Assembly: GCF_900111155.1 (NCBI RefSeq)
Contig: NZ_FOGG01000016.1
Coordinates: forward strand, 1 to 64,000
DNA: 64,000 nt
Source of the DNA: Pedobacter rhizosphaerae
Lineage (GTDB): Bacteria; Bacteroidota; Bacteroidia; Sphingobacteriales; Sphingobacteriaceae
Reading direction: 5' to 3'
Each line of letters opens with the position of its first letter. Position 1 is the first letter of the stretch. The notes under the pieces were generated by a model. That model had not been told where the DNA came from. It made no database searches and saw only the letters and a program-made list of their open reading frames with translations. Of this stretch, positions 36,452 to 44,915 are shown piece by piece. Made by a program: the position numbers and the translations under genes.

Positions 36452-37391
36452 ATGGCTTACCCTACTGCTGGTTTTGGTGGGTAGCCAGGCATTTGCCTGC
36501 GATATTTGCGGTTGTTTTATGGGAATTACGCCCTACTATAATCGTAATAGTATCAGCTTATTGTATCGATATCGTTCCTTTAGTGGATACGAAGGACAAG
36601 CTCATTCCTTATTTCCAAATGGAGGGAAATTCTTTATCCCGGCAAGAAGTCAGAATTCTCCAATTACCAACCACGCAGGAAATCCCGACGATTATGAGCT
36701 CTATCGCTCATTGGAAATAAGAGGTAAATATTTCATCAATAGCAGACTGGAAATAAATGCCATTTTACCCTATGTAGCTAATAGTGAGAGGTATAATGGA
36801 TACACCTCTTCTATTTCCGGACTTGGAGATGTAAATCTATATGCGGGATACCATGTGGTTCAAAAGCTCGAGGATAATTTTAAACAGCAGCTTATTGCAG
36901 GTGCAGGAATAAAGCTTCCTACAGGTAAGAATGATTTTAAAAACAATGAGGGCATTCGTTATTCATCTTTAATGCAGGGCGGTACAGGAAGTACTGATGC
37001 CTTTGTTTACCTGAATTATATGGTAGGTTTAGGTAAATTCGGTGCGAGCTTAAATACCTCTTATAAAGTAAATGGCAAAAATAGCCGGGATGAAGGTATT
37101 GCCAATAGTACCACAAGCTTCTTAAATATCTTTTATGTACAAAGTATTGGCAAGGATGTTCAGCTAATGCCTTCTGCGCAATTTTTCTACGAATATTCTG
37201 GTGGAGAAAAATACAAAGGGCAAAAAACAGGCGAACATGTGATGAATAATTTAATGGGCGGTGCCGGAATTGATGTTTTTTACAAGAACATTGCCTTAAA
37301 TGCAGGCATTCAAAAAAACATCTGGGAAGCTAAAACGGATCATCCAATGAGTGCCGGAAGAGTTTATTTAGGAGTTACTTATAATTTTTAA
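36414..37391 (+). CDS. Outer-membrane-type protein with an N-terminal CDICGC motif
   Basis: A 325-residue protein. After a signal sequence (about residues 10-28) the predicted mature end is CDICGCFMG (C29, C32, C34), a CxxCxC tip that is well suited to metal binding. The remainder is rich in amphipathic strands and ends ...YLGVTYNF with a terminal Phe, as in beta barrels (a MetA-type outer-membrane transporter is possible). The start overlaps the diheme gene by 38 bases. The context suggests a copper-related barrel. Function unknown; the Cys tip and the barrel are seen, the role is inferred. Confidence 0.7.
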   Translation: MNLLKIHYIVNRKWLTLLLVLVGSQAFACDICGCFMGITPYYNRNSISLLYRYRSFSGYEGQAHSLFPNGGKFFIPARSQNSPITNHAGNPDDYELYRSLEIRGKYFINSRLEINAILPYVANSERYNGYTSSISGLGDVNLYAGYHVVQKLEDNFKQQLIAGAGIKLPTGKNDFKNNEGIRYSSLMQGGTGSTDAFVYLNYMVGLGKFGASLNTSYKVNGKNSRDEGIANSTTSFLNIFYVQSIGKDVQLMPSAQFFYEYSGGEKYKGQKTGEHVMNNLMGGAGIDVFYKNIALNAGIQKNIWEAKTDHPMSAGRVYLGVTYNF

Positions 37392-37397
37392 TACCAT

Positions 37398-37862
37398 ATG
37401 AAAAGATTTAATATTAATGCAGGTTTGCTTCCGATTGTAATTTCAATACTAGTGGCCTGCAATACGGAGCCAGATGCAAAGGCGATCCGCAAGGAAGTGC
37501 TAAATATACATGATAAGCTAATGGTTGACGGACAGAAGCTGATGCGAAACAAAATGCAGCTAGATACCATATTATTGAATGAAAAGGCAAAATCATTGCC
37601 CGACTCGTCGAAATTAGCTGATTTAATTTCAAGACTTAATCAAGCGGATGAGAAAATGATGGATTGGATGCATTTTTTTAAGGCTGATTTTAAGGGTAAA
37701 ACGGCTGAAGATGATATGGCGTATTATAAATCACAGATGATCAAAATTCGTGCTGTTGAAGACGAGTATATTAACGTCATCAGAGCATCTGATTCGGCGC
37801 TAAAAAGTCATCAGGTTATCCCTTTAAAAGATCAGAACGGGGTGCATCAACATCAACACTAG
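37398..37862 (+). CDS. Coiled-coil lipoprotein with His-rich tail
   Basis: A 154-residue lipoprotein (LVAC lipobox, Cys21). The body is one long helical region (about 25-140) rich in Lys, Asp and Met, which looks like a coiled coil, and the C-terminus ends HQHQH, preceded by HQVIPLKDQNG. Several methionines (MMDWMHFF) add possible soft-metal ligands. It sits 6 bases after the barrel gene and closes the first half of the cluster with a strong terminator, so it is part of the copper/heme operon. No named family. Confidence 0.7.
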   Translation: MKRFNINAGLLPIVISILVACNTEPDAKAIRKEVLNIHDKLMVDGQKLMRNKMQLDTILLNEKAKSLPDSSKLADLISRLNQADEKMMDWMHFFKADFKGKTAEDDMAYYKSQMIKIRAVEDEYINVIRASDSALKSHQVIPLKDQNGVHQHQH

Positions 37863-37867
37863 TTTGT

Positions 37868-37908
37868 TTCCCGCAGATTAAAAAAAGAATCTCTTTAATC
37901 TGCGGGAA
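37868..37908 (+). terminator. Terminator after the first half of the copper/heme cluster
   Basis: A 15-base perfect stem (37868-37882 with 37894-37908; core CCCGCAGATTAAA / TTTAATCTGCGGG) around an 11-base loop. It lacks a long T-run on the plus side, so it may be a palindromic repeat that has been placed at an operon end. The SCO gene follows about 80 bases later. Confidence 0.7.
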
Positions 37909-37988
37909 TAACTATATAAAGTAACATTACCATAATTAATTACCTTCAGCCCGGCAGAGGTCGTATATTTACAATTTAAAATCACATT

Positions 37989-38639
37989 ATGAATAAAATC
38001 ATTTTTTCCATTGCAAGCTGTTTGCTAGTTGTTGCATTACTCTCCTCCTGTACTCAAAATAAAAAACTCCCTTATTATGGTGAAAGACATGCCGAAACGG
38101 TAAGAGATGCCGCTGGAGTTGAAAAAATAGATACAGTATATCAAACCATTCCCAACTGGTCATTTTTAAATCAAGACAGTGTGGTTACGACCAATAAGAG
38201 TACAGATGGTAAGGTGTATGTGGCAGATTTCTTCTTTACTTCCTGTACCACCATTTGTCCTACCATGCACCGCAATTTAATGGGTGTGTATAACGAATTT
38301 AAAACGAATCCTGATGTGTCGTTTGTATCCCACACGATTGATTTTAAATATGATAAGCCCTCGGTCCTAAAAAAATACGCTCAAAAACTGGGTGTAGACG
38401 GACCGAAATGGTTGTTCCTTTATGGCTCAAAAGACAGTGTATATACCTTAGCAGAAAAAAGCTACCTGGTTGCTGTTGGTGAAGATAGTACAGCAAAAGA
38501 TGGTTATATTCATCAGGGGTACCTGGTACTTATCGATAAGGACAAACACATTAGAGGTGCATACGATGGAACAAAACCAGAAGAAGTTGAAAAGCTTAAA
38601 CAGGATATTCCATTATTATTGGCAGAGTATAAAAAATAA
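37989..38639 (+). CDS. SCO1/SenC/PrrC-family copper chaperone
   Basis: A 216-residue lipoprotein (LLSSC, Cys21) with a thioredoxin-like fold. The copper site is seen as C86-x-x-x-C90 (TSCTTIC) and a histidine in YIHQGYLVLID near residue 175. SCO proteins bring copper to the CuA site of cytochrome oxidase or act as thiol reductases in the periplasm. It lies in the copper/heme cluster after a hairpin, followed by a terminator and a small cytochrome c. Confidence 0.92.
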   Translation: MNKIIFSIASCLLVVALLSSCTQNKKLPYYGERHAETVRDAAGVEKIDTVYQTIPNWSFLNQDSVVTTNKSTDGKVYVADFFFTSCTTICPTMHRNLMGVYNEFKTNPDVSFVSHTIDFKYDKPSVLKKYAQKLGVDGPKWLFLYGSKDSVYTLAEKSYLVAVGEDSTAKDGYIHQGYLVLIDKDKHIRGAYDGTKPEEVEKLKQDIPLLLAEYKK

Positions 38640-38648
38640 ATCTCCATC

Positions 38649-38681
38649 CCCCAGCAATCTTGTCTTTTAAGATTGCTGGGG
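38649..38681 (+). terminator. Terminator-like hairpin after the SCO gene
   Basis: CCCCAGCAATCTT (38649-38661) and AAGATTGCTGGGG (38669-38681) form a perfect 13-base stem around a 7-base loop. The trailing run is TAATATCTT, so termination may be only partial and the cytochrome gene 25 bases downstream may be co-transcribed. Confidence 0.75.
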
Positions 38682-38705
38682 TAATATCTTCTTAAAGAAA
38701 CACAA

Positions 38706-39128
38706 ATGCGCCGACACATAATCAGATCTGTTTTTATCTTCTCCATTGCTGGAATAATAGCATCTTGTCAAAATCAGGAAACTATCGATTTACAGAACTA
38801 TCTATCCAGTGGCAAAGATATTTACAAGGCTAAATGTCAAAACTGCCACGGAGAAAATGGTGAAGGATTAGGTCAATTGGCTCCTCCATTAACAGATAGC
38901 GTTTTTCTGAAAAACAATAAAGCCCGTTTAGCCTGTATAATCAAGAATGGTTTAAACGAAGAAATTTCCATATTAGATAAAACCTACAAAGAAAAAATGC
39001 CTGGCTTTCCTGAATTGACTGATATTGAAGTGGCTCAGGTTAAGGTTTTCATCACAAATTCGTTTGGTAACAACCAGGGATTTTCTTCCTATCATCAAGT
39101 GGCTAAGGAGTTAGGAAAGTGTAAATAA
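38706..39128 (+). CDS. Small c-type cytochrome lipoprotein
   Basis: A 140-residue lipoprotein (IASC, Cys21) with a single heme site CQNCH (C44, C47, H48) and a likely Met ligand (KEKMPGFPEL). The chain is a normal class I mono-heme cytochrome c length. It should carry electrons in the periplasm or at the outer face, perhaps to the diheme enzyme of the same cluster (inference). It is the last gene of the 34-39 kb cluster, ahead of RNase P RNA. Confidence 0.9.
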   Translation: MRRHIIRSVFIFSIAGIIASCQNQETIDLQNYLSSGKDIYKAKCQNCHGENGEGLGQLAPPLTDSVFLKNNKARLACIIKNGLNEEISILDKTYKEKMPGFPELTDIEVAQVKVFITNSFGNNQGFSSYHQVAKELGKCK

Positions 39129-39340
39129 ATGTAAGATGGTGTGATGGAAAATGGATTCTATTGTGTAGTACTCCACTCCTGCCTTATTGCTGCTCTGATT
39201 GTATCACACCGCTAATACCTTTTAACATCGATATCACCATAATGACACAAAGCGATAAAGGTGAGCGTAATTGTGATGGCTTTTTAGTAAAAAACGTCTA
39301 TCTGTGTTATTTATTCATTAAAAAAAACCATCTTTGCGGA

Positions 39341-39716
39341 AAATGCAGGTTGTTCTATCGCTGTTTCGAGTAAAATCGAGAGAGAGGAAAGTCCGGGCAA
39401 CACAGGGCATCTCGCTTTCTAACGGAAAGGGATTTAGGATTGAAAACCTGAATTACGGAATAGTGCAACAGAGAATATACCGCTTCGATTTATCGGAGTA
39501 AGGGTGAAAACGTGCGGTAAGAGCGCACGAGCATTACAGGTGACTGTAATGGTTTGTAAACCCCGAGAGTTGAAAGACCAAATAGGCTAACGCATGTAGG
39601 GCTGCCCGTCCGATGTTAGTGGGTAGGTCGTTAGAGATAAATGGCAACATTTATAGTGGATTAATGATAGAAATTCCGTTTACGGAACACAGAACCCGGC
39701 TTATAGACCTGCATTT
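39341..39716 (+). ncRNA. rnpB: RNase P RNA (catalytic subunit)
   Basis: The ends pair (AAATGCAGGT at 39341-39350 with ACCTGCATTT). The conserved blocks are present: GAGAGAGGAAAGTCCGGGC (CR-I, P4) near 39378 and ACAGAACCCGGCTTATAG (CR-V, P4) near 39688, with an intervening GGTAAACCC-type region. A T-run ends the transcript. About 376 bases, bacterial type A. It cleaves tRNA precursors. A near-consensus -7 box (CATCTTTG, 39329-39336) lies just upstream. Confidence 0.96.
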
Positions 39717-39843
39717 TTTTATTCTACCTTTTCTTAAAACCTTTCTCCCCTTTTCTCGTTTATAGCTTATAAATTGTATAAAAAACTATACATTAATTAA
39801 AAAATAATATATTAGCATTTCAAATTAGAATCATATAAAACTA

Positions 39844-41247
39844 ATGGCCAAACTATTAATAATTGATGATGAGCGGGCGATAAGGAGTACCCTTCGCGAG
39901 ATCCTGGAATACGAGAATTACGATGTTGAAGACATTGACAACGGTATCGATGGATTAGAGATGATCAAAAAGGAAAACTTCGACTTAGTACTTTGCGATA
40001 TTAAGATGAATAAGATGGACGGTTTAGAGGTGCTTGAGCAGGCTCAGGTTATCAAGCCCGATCTTCCATTTATTATGATCTCTGGCCATGGTACTGTAGA
40101 AACAGCAGTTGAGGCCAGTAAAAAAGGGGCATTTGATTTTATCTCCAAACCACCTGATTTAAATCGTTTATTAATTACAGTTCGAAATGCATTAGATAGA
40201 GGTACCTTAGTTACTGAAACTAAAGTTTTAAAACGTAAGGCCAGTAAAACCAGAGAGATTTTAGGTGGATCTGATAGCATTTCCAAAATTAAAGAAACTA
40301 TAGAGCGTGTGGCTCCAACTGAAGCCAGGGTATTAATTACTGGCGCAAATGGATCTGGTAAAGAGTTGGTTGCACGTTGGTTGCATGAAAAGTCTAATCG
40401 ATCTGAAAGCCCTTTAATTGAGGTAAACTGCGCCGCAATACCATCAGAACTCATTGAGAGTGAACTGTTTGGTCACGAAAAAGGTTCTTTTACCTCTGCG
40501 GTAAAGCAGCGTATTGGTAAATTTGAGCTGGCCAATGGTGGCACACTTTTCTTAGATGAGATTGGGGATATGAGCTTATCTGCCCAAGCTAAAGTATTAA
40601 GGGCTTTACAGGAGCATAAAATTACCCGTGTAGGTGGCGAAAAAGAGATCGAGGTTAATGTTCGCGTACTGGCGGCTACCAATAAAGATTTATTAAAAGA
40701 AATTGAAGACGGTAATTTCCGTATGGATTTGTACCACCGATTAAATGTTATCAATATTCATGTACCTCATTTAACTGAGCGTGTTGACGATATTCCTGTA
40801 ATTGCACAAAACTTTTTAGAGAATATTTGTGGCGATTATGGTATGCCTGTGAAGAAGATTAATGATGCGGGAATGTCTGCTTTACAAGCTTTACCTTGGA
40901 CAGGTAATGTGAGAGAGTTACACAACATGATAGAACGCCTGATTATTTTAAGCGATAAGGTAATTACCGAACATGATGTAAGAGCCTTTGCCAATCCTGG
41001 TGGAGGAACGAATATTGGTTCGGCTACTGCATCTCAAATAGCCAATAACGGAGGTTCTAGCCTATCATCAACCTTTGATAGTTTTAATAATTTCCAGGAC
41101 TACAAGGATCATGCGGAGCGTGAGTTTATTAAGTTCAAATTGGAAAAAAACAATTGGAATGTATCTAAAACAGCCGATGAAATTGATATCCAACGCAGTC
41201 ACTTATACAGTAAAATAGAAAAATTTGGCCTAAAAAGAGCTGAATAG
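39844..41247 (+). CDS. Sigma-54-dependent response regulator (NtrC/NtrX family)
   Basis: A 467-residue protein. Receiver domain (about 1-120, phospho-acceptor D52), AAA+ domain (about 140-375) with Walker A GANGSGK (167-173), DEIGDM Walker B, and C-terminal HTH (NNWNVSKTADEIDIQRSHLY, about 437-456). The sigma-54-contact loop reads GSFTSA (214-219) in place of the common GAFTGA. The C-terminal helix matches the NtrX/NtrC-type DNA reader. No histidine kinase gene lies next to it, so the partner is unknown. It follows rnpB by about 130 bases and stands alone. Confidence 0.93.
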   Translation: MAKLLIIDDERAIRSTLREILEYENYDVEDIDNGIDGLEMIKKENFDLVLCDIKMNKMDGLEVLEQAQVIKPDLPFIMISGHGTVETAVEASKKGAFDFISKPPDLNRLLITVRNALDRGTLVTETKVLKRKASKTREILGGSDSISKIKETIERVAPTEARVLITGANGSGKELVARWLHEKSNRSESPLIEVNCAAIPSELIESELFGHEKGSFTSAVKQRIGKFELANGGTLFLDEIGDMSLSAQAKVLRALQEHKITRVGGEKEIEVNVRVLAATNKDLLKEIEDGNFRMDLYHRLNVINIHVPHLTERVDDIPVIAQNFLENICGDYGMPVKKINDAGMSALQALPWTGNVRELHNMIERLIILSDKVITEHDVRAFANPGGGTNIGSATASQIANNGGSSLSSTFDSFNNFQDYKDHAEREFIKFKLEKNNWNVSKTADEIDIQRSHLYSKIEKFGLKRAE

Positions 41248-41263
41248 GAGCGTAACATAAAAA

Positions 41264-41400
41264 AGGAGGATGTGTCAGCAAGTATTTACCATCCTGAGCT
41301 TGTAGAAGGGATCAAGAAACTAGATTCAAGAAAGTTTCGACATACTTATCCCATTTTACATCTTTCAGGACACTGAATAATAATGATGCAGCCTCTTTTT
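41264..41400. repeat. Intergenic stretch with a repeat-like word
   Basis: ACCATCCTGAGCTTGTAGAAGGGATCAAG resembles the common scattered bacterial word CATCCTGAGCTTGTCGAAGG. AAAAAGGAGG at the left and CCTCTTTTTA at the right are inverted copies. No gene is seen. Confidence 0.4.
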
Positions 41401-41413
41401 ATTTTTTCAGATT

Positions 41414-43204
41414 TTAATTCATGTAATCTGCCTGGCGCATTAATAGAGCTCTGTATTTATTAAAAACGGCAGTTTTAGAAATGAAACCTTTATAAATATT
41501 CTGGTCGGTTACCACCGGAAGCAACCAAACATTGTTTTGCTCCATTTTTTGCAATACCAGTTTCAGGTCTTCGTTTTCGTACACAATAGCTGGTGCAGGC
41601 TGCACAAGGTGCTGAGCTGTAATGTTTTCTCTCTCTTCAATCTGCATCATTTCCCTGAACAACTCTTCTACATAAATTACACCCTTAAAATCACCGGTTT
41701 CATCGGTTACTGCGCAGATATTTTTATGAGATTTTAAGATCTCATTCATTTTAAGAAATAGCAAATCATTCATGCGCAGTTGAATGTGGTTTTTCTCTAT
41801 TAAATACTTTAATTTCATTTGATTCAACACGGTGGTGTCTTTATCTTCATGAGAGAGCAGTTCGCCCTTATCCGCTAAAGCTTTAGTATAAATTGAATGT
41901 TTCTGCACTCCTCTGTTTATCGCATAAGAAATTGCTGAAGTAATCATTAATGGTACCATCAGCACATATCCACCGGTTATTTCGGCAATTAAAAAGATAC
42001 CTGTTAATGGCGCATGCATGATAGCGCTCAGGGCAGCGGCCATGCCTGCAACAATAAAGTTAGCCGTATTAAGCTGAGCAATACCTGATAGATTTACCGT
42101 ATAAGAAAAGATAAAACCAATCAATCCGCCCATAATCAAACTTGGGGCAAAGGTTCCTCCATTCCCTCCTGCGCCCAAAGTAACCAGCGTTGCAATAGAC
42201 TTGGCAAAAATAGTTACCACGGTAAAAAGAATAACCAAAGCAGGAATTTGATTATAATCGGCAAATATACTGTTGTCTATTACGGCTAAATAATCGCCGC
42301 GTAAGAGACTTTTAATGGTGATGTAGCCCTCTCCATAAAGGGTTGGGAATAAGAAAACCATCCCGCCTAACAAAATTCCGCCAACTATAACTTTAGCATA
42401 AGGGTGTTTAACCTTGTAAAAAAAACCTTTAATGGCATAGTTGGCTTTGGTAAAGTAGATGGAGAATAGGCCAATTAGTAGAGCTAAAACTACATAGTAT
42501 GCCAGTGCATTCACCTTCCAGCCTTCTGTAACCAGGAAAAATAACTGTTGCGTATAAAAAAGTCTGGCTACTACAGCAGCCGTTGCAGCAGAAAGTAGTA
42601 GCGGAATAAAAGCTGGAATCGTAAATTCAGGAAGAAGAATTTCGATGGCGAAGACAATTCCGGCAATAGGACTATTAAAAGCGCCTGCAATCCCTGCGGC
42701 TGCACCGCAAGCAACCAACATTGTAATTTCACGGTACGAAAGTCCGAGCATCCGGCCTAGGTTTGATCCAATGGCCGAGCCACTGGTTACAATAGGTGCC
42801 TCCAAGCCGGTAGAGCCACCAAAGCCTACAGTTACAGCTGCGGTAATAACCTGAGAATATATATTGTGAGGCTCAACCCTACTCGATTTTTTAGAAATGG
42901 CATACAGTAATGGTGTCAGGCCTGTTTCAAATTTACTTTTCCGGATAAAGTACTTCACATAAAGTACCGTGAGAAAAATACCAATTAGCGGAAAAAACAG
43001 GTATAAATAGTATTTATATTTCCAATGCCAGTCTGATTGCAGGAATTCTTCGATATGATGCGTGAGGCTTTTGAGTACTGCGGCAGCCAAGCCTGCCAGT
43101 ATTCCCACCACCACAGCCAAAATGATTAAGAAATTACGGTTTGATACTTTGGATTTTCTGTATTGATTTACAGCATCCAGGTAATTTACAAATCTGATGT
43201 ACAT
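41414..43204 (-). CDS. CLC-family chloride channel with CBS domains
   Basis: A 596-residue CLC protein. The membrane part (about 30-445) has the conserved motifs GGSTGLEAP (with the external gating Glu) and GAGGNGGTFAPS. The C-terminal 120 residues contain two CBS domains (e.g. YVEELFREMM, LLPVVTDQNIYKG) that may sense nucleotides. In the transport segment FAIEILLPEF, the position of the internal proton Glu of E. coli ClC (FIIEEMRPQF) is Ile. It may therefore work as a channel, not an exchanger (inference). It is a single gene. Confidence 0.88.
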   Translation of the reverse strand: MYIRFVNYLDAVNQYRKSKVSNRNFLIILAVVVGILAGLAAAVLKSLTHHIEEFLQSDWHWKYKYYLYLFFPLIGIFLTVLYVKYFIRKSKFETGLTPLLYAISKKSSRVEPHNIYSQVITAAVTVGFGGSTGLEAPIVTSGSAIGSNLGRMLGLSYREITMLVACGAAAGIAGAFNSPIAGIVFAIEILLPEFTIPAFIPLLLSAATAAVVARLFYTQQLFFLVTEGWKVNALAYYVVLALLIGLFSIYFTKANYAIKGFFYKVKHPYAKVIVGGILLGGMVFLFPTLYGEGYITIKSLLRGDYLAVIDNSIFADYNQIPALVILFTVVTIFAKSIATLVTLGAGGNGGTFAPSLIMGGLIGFIFSYTVNLSGIAQLNTANFIVAGMAAALSAIMHAPLTGIFLIAEITGGYVLMVPLMITSAISYAINRGVQKHSIYTKALADKGELLSHEDKDTTVLNQMKLKYLIEKNHIQLRMNDLLFLKMNEILKSHKNICAVTDETGDFKGVIYVEELFREMMQIEERENITAQHLVQPAPAIVYENEDLKLVLQKMEQNNVWLLPVVTDQNIYKGFISKTAVFNKYRALLMRQADYMN

Positions 43205-43269
43205 GATATCGAAGATTAACTGAGCGCAATGATTTTAATATTAAAGAAATTGATTCCTAGTTGATTTCT

Positions 43270-43992
43270 CTAGGCATCAAATTTATCCAAAAGCTTAATT
43301 AATGTGGCAAAGTCCTTTGGGTATGGCGCTTCAATTACAATATCATTTCCATCTAAACCTTTAAATACAAGATGCCTGGCATGCAGCGCAAAACGCTTCA
43401 TAATAGGCTGTTCTTCTTCTCCCTTGGTCAGCTTAAACCCTCTCTTAATGGATGAAAGAAACACCGGCTTACCTTTATACATATCATCGCCTACAATAGC
43501 TGCCTTTTGAGTAGCTAAGTGAATGCGGATTTGGTGCATTCTTCCGGTGATGGGTTTACATTCTACCAGGGTGTAATGTTTATAATATTTAAGTGAATTA
43601 AAGATCGTTTCGGCCTTTTTTCCCTCTGCCCTGTCTATAGTTACATTCTTGTTCCCAGCATTTAAAATGGGAAGATCAACCAACAGGTCGTCGAAAATAA
43701 CATGTCCATCAACAACAGCATGATAGGTTTTGCTCACCTTTCTCTTTTCGAACTGGATAGATGCATTGCGATAAGCATCTGAATTTTTAGCAATAATTAA
43801 TGCTCCAGAAGTCTCTTTGTCTAGCCGGTGGCAAACCTGTGCGTCTTCCGTGTACTGACGTGCCAATCTGAGTACATTAATTTCTCCGGGAGCAGTACGC
43901 TCATCTAAAGAAGCCAGAAATGGAGGTTTGTTTACAACAATATAATCGTTGTCTTCGAAAAGGATAAGATCTTTAAAATTTGGGAACTTCAA
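43270..43992 (-). CDS. RluA-family pseudouridine synthase
   Basis: A 240-residue pseudouridine synthase. The active-site motif HRLDKETSGALIIAK (catalytic Asp in RLDKETSG) and the RluA signature VVNKPP are present, with GRMHQIRIHLA near the middle. There is no N-terminal S4 domain. Size and motifs are similar to RluA/RluC/D or TruC; the RNA target cannot be told. It sits alone, tail to tail with nothing obvious, 60 bases from the CLC gene upstream of which it is located. Confidence 0.92.
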   Translation of the reverse strand: MKFPNFKDLILFEDNDYIVVNKPPFLASLDERTAPGEINVLRLARQYTEDAQVCHRLDKETSGALIIAKNSDAYRNASIQFEKRKVSKTYHAVVDGHVIFDDLLVDLPILNAGNKNVTIDRAEGKKAETIFNSLKYYKHYTLVECKPITGRMHQIRIHLATQKAAIVGDDMYKGKPVFLSSIKRGFKLTKGEEEQPIMKRFALHARHLVFKGLDGNDIVIEAPYPKDFATLIKLLDKFDA

Positions 43993-44072
43993 TATGTAAT
44001 GTGATTAATGAGCTGCAAAAATACAATTTATTTTATTAGGTTGAAGTCAATTCTGGAAGATGCCCTAAAACA

Positions 44073-44115
44073 AAATGCCCCAGGGATAGAATCCTGAGGC
44101 ATTTATATTTTTTTA
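44073..44115 (-). terminator. Terminator after the PhoB-like regulator
   Basis: AAATGCC and GGCATTT pair (44073-44079 with 44098-44104), extended by four more pairs after one mismatch. On the minus strand the regulator gene ends at 44123 just upstream; a T-run is not strong but the foot is AT-rich on both sides. Confidence 0.7.
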
Positions 44116-44122
44116 ATGGTAT

Positions 44123-44812
44123 TTAAGACAGTTCAAACTTATACCCAACACCCTTAACCGTTGATACATAAGTTTCACCTAATTTCTCGCGCAACTTTCT
44201 GATGTGTACATCAATCGTTCTGTTGGTTACCACTACTGAGTCTTCCCAGATATTTTTAAGGATAGACTCGCGGGTGTAAACTTTTCCGGGTTTGGATGCC
44301 AAAAGATATAGTAGTTCAAATTCTTTCTTGGCTAATACTACCTTTTGCCCAGCCTGAAATACCAAATAAGCTTCTCTATCAATTACTAAATCGCCTATTT
44401 CCAACTTATTTTCAGATACTTCTTCCGTTCCTGTGTTTCTACGCAAAATAGCATTGATACGGCTAACTAAAGCTCTCGGTTTAATAGGTTTGGCTATATA
44501 ATCATCGGCGCCAACATTAAAACCAGCAATTTCTGAGTATTCTTCACTTCTGGCAGTTAAAAATACCATAAACGTATTCTTAAATTCTGGAATGGCACGC
44601 ATCAATCTGCAAGCCTCAATTCCGTCCATTTTAGGCATCATGATATCTAAAATAATCAGATCCGGGTGCACCTTCTTTGCTACGCTGATACCTTCCTGGC
44701 CATTTGATGCTAAAAACACTTGATATCCTTCTTTCTTTAGATTGTACTCAATCAGTTCCAGGATATCTGGTTCATCGTCGACAATTAAAATTTTTTGACC
44801 TGCGTTATTCAT
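44123..44812 (-). CDS. PhoB/OmpR-family response regulator
   Basis: A 229-residue regulator. The receiver domain (about 1-120) contains the acidic pocket DDEPDI, the phospho-acceptor Asp in LIILDIMMPKMDG, and FLTARSEEYSE with the KPIKPRALVSR Lys segment. The C-terminal winged helix (about 130-229) shows KKEFELLYLLASKPGKVYTRESIL and the recognition region VVVTNRTIDVHIRKLREKLG. No histidine kinase gene is next to it, so it is an orphan regulator here. The upstream region carries GTTAAC-like words that could be sites, not proved. Confidence 0.93.
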   Translation of the reverse strand: MNNAGQKILIVDDEPDILELIEYNLKKEGYQVFLASNGQEGISVAKKVHPDLIILDIMMPKMDGIEACRLMRAIPEFKNTFMVFLTARSEEYSEIAGFNVGADDYIAKPIKPRALVSRINAILRRNTGTEEVSENKLEIGDLVIDREAYLVFQAGQKVVLAKKEFELLYLLASKPGKVYTRESILKNIWEDSVVVTNRTIDVHIRKLREKLGETYVSTVKGVGYKFELS

Positions 44813-44915
44813 AGTTAAATATTTGTTACGAAAGTAGTGTCTCTGATGTAATTATTGGTTAAGCCTAAGTTAAGAAATTGTTAACCGATTAGATTAGTTT
44901 AACATTCATTTTGTT

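Noticed and set aside
39161..39373. 70-codon frame running into RNase P RNA
   Set aside because: It overlaps the 5' end of the rnpB RNA gene and has no signal or domain.
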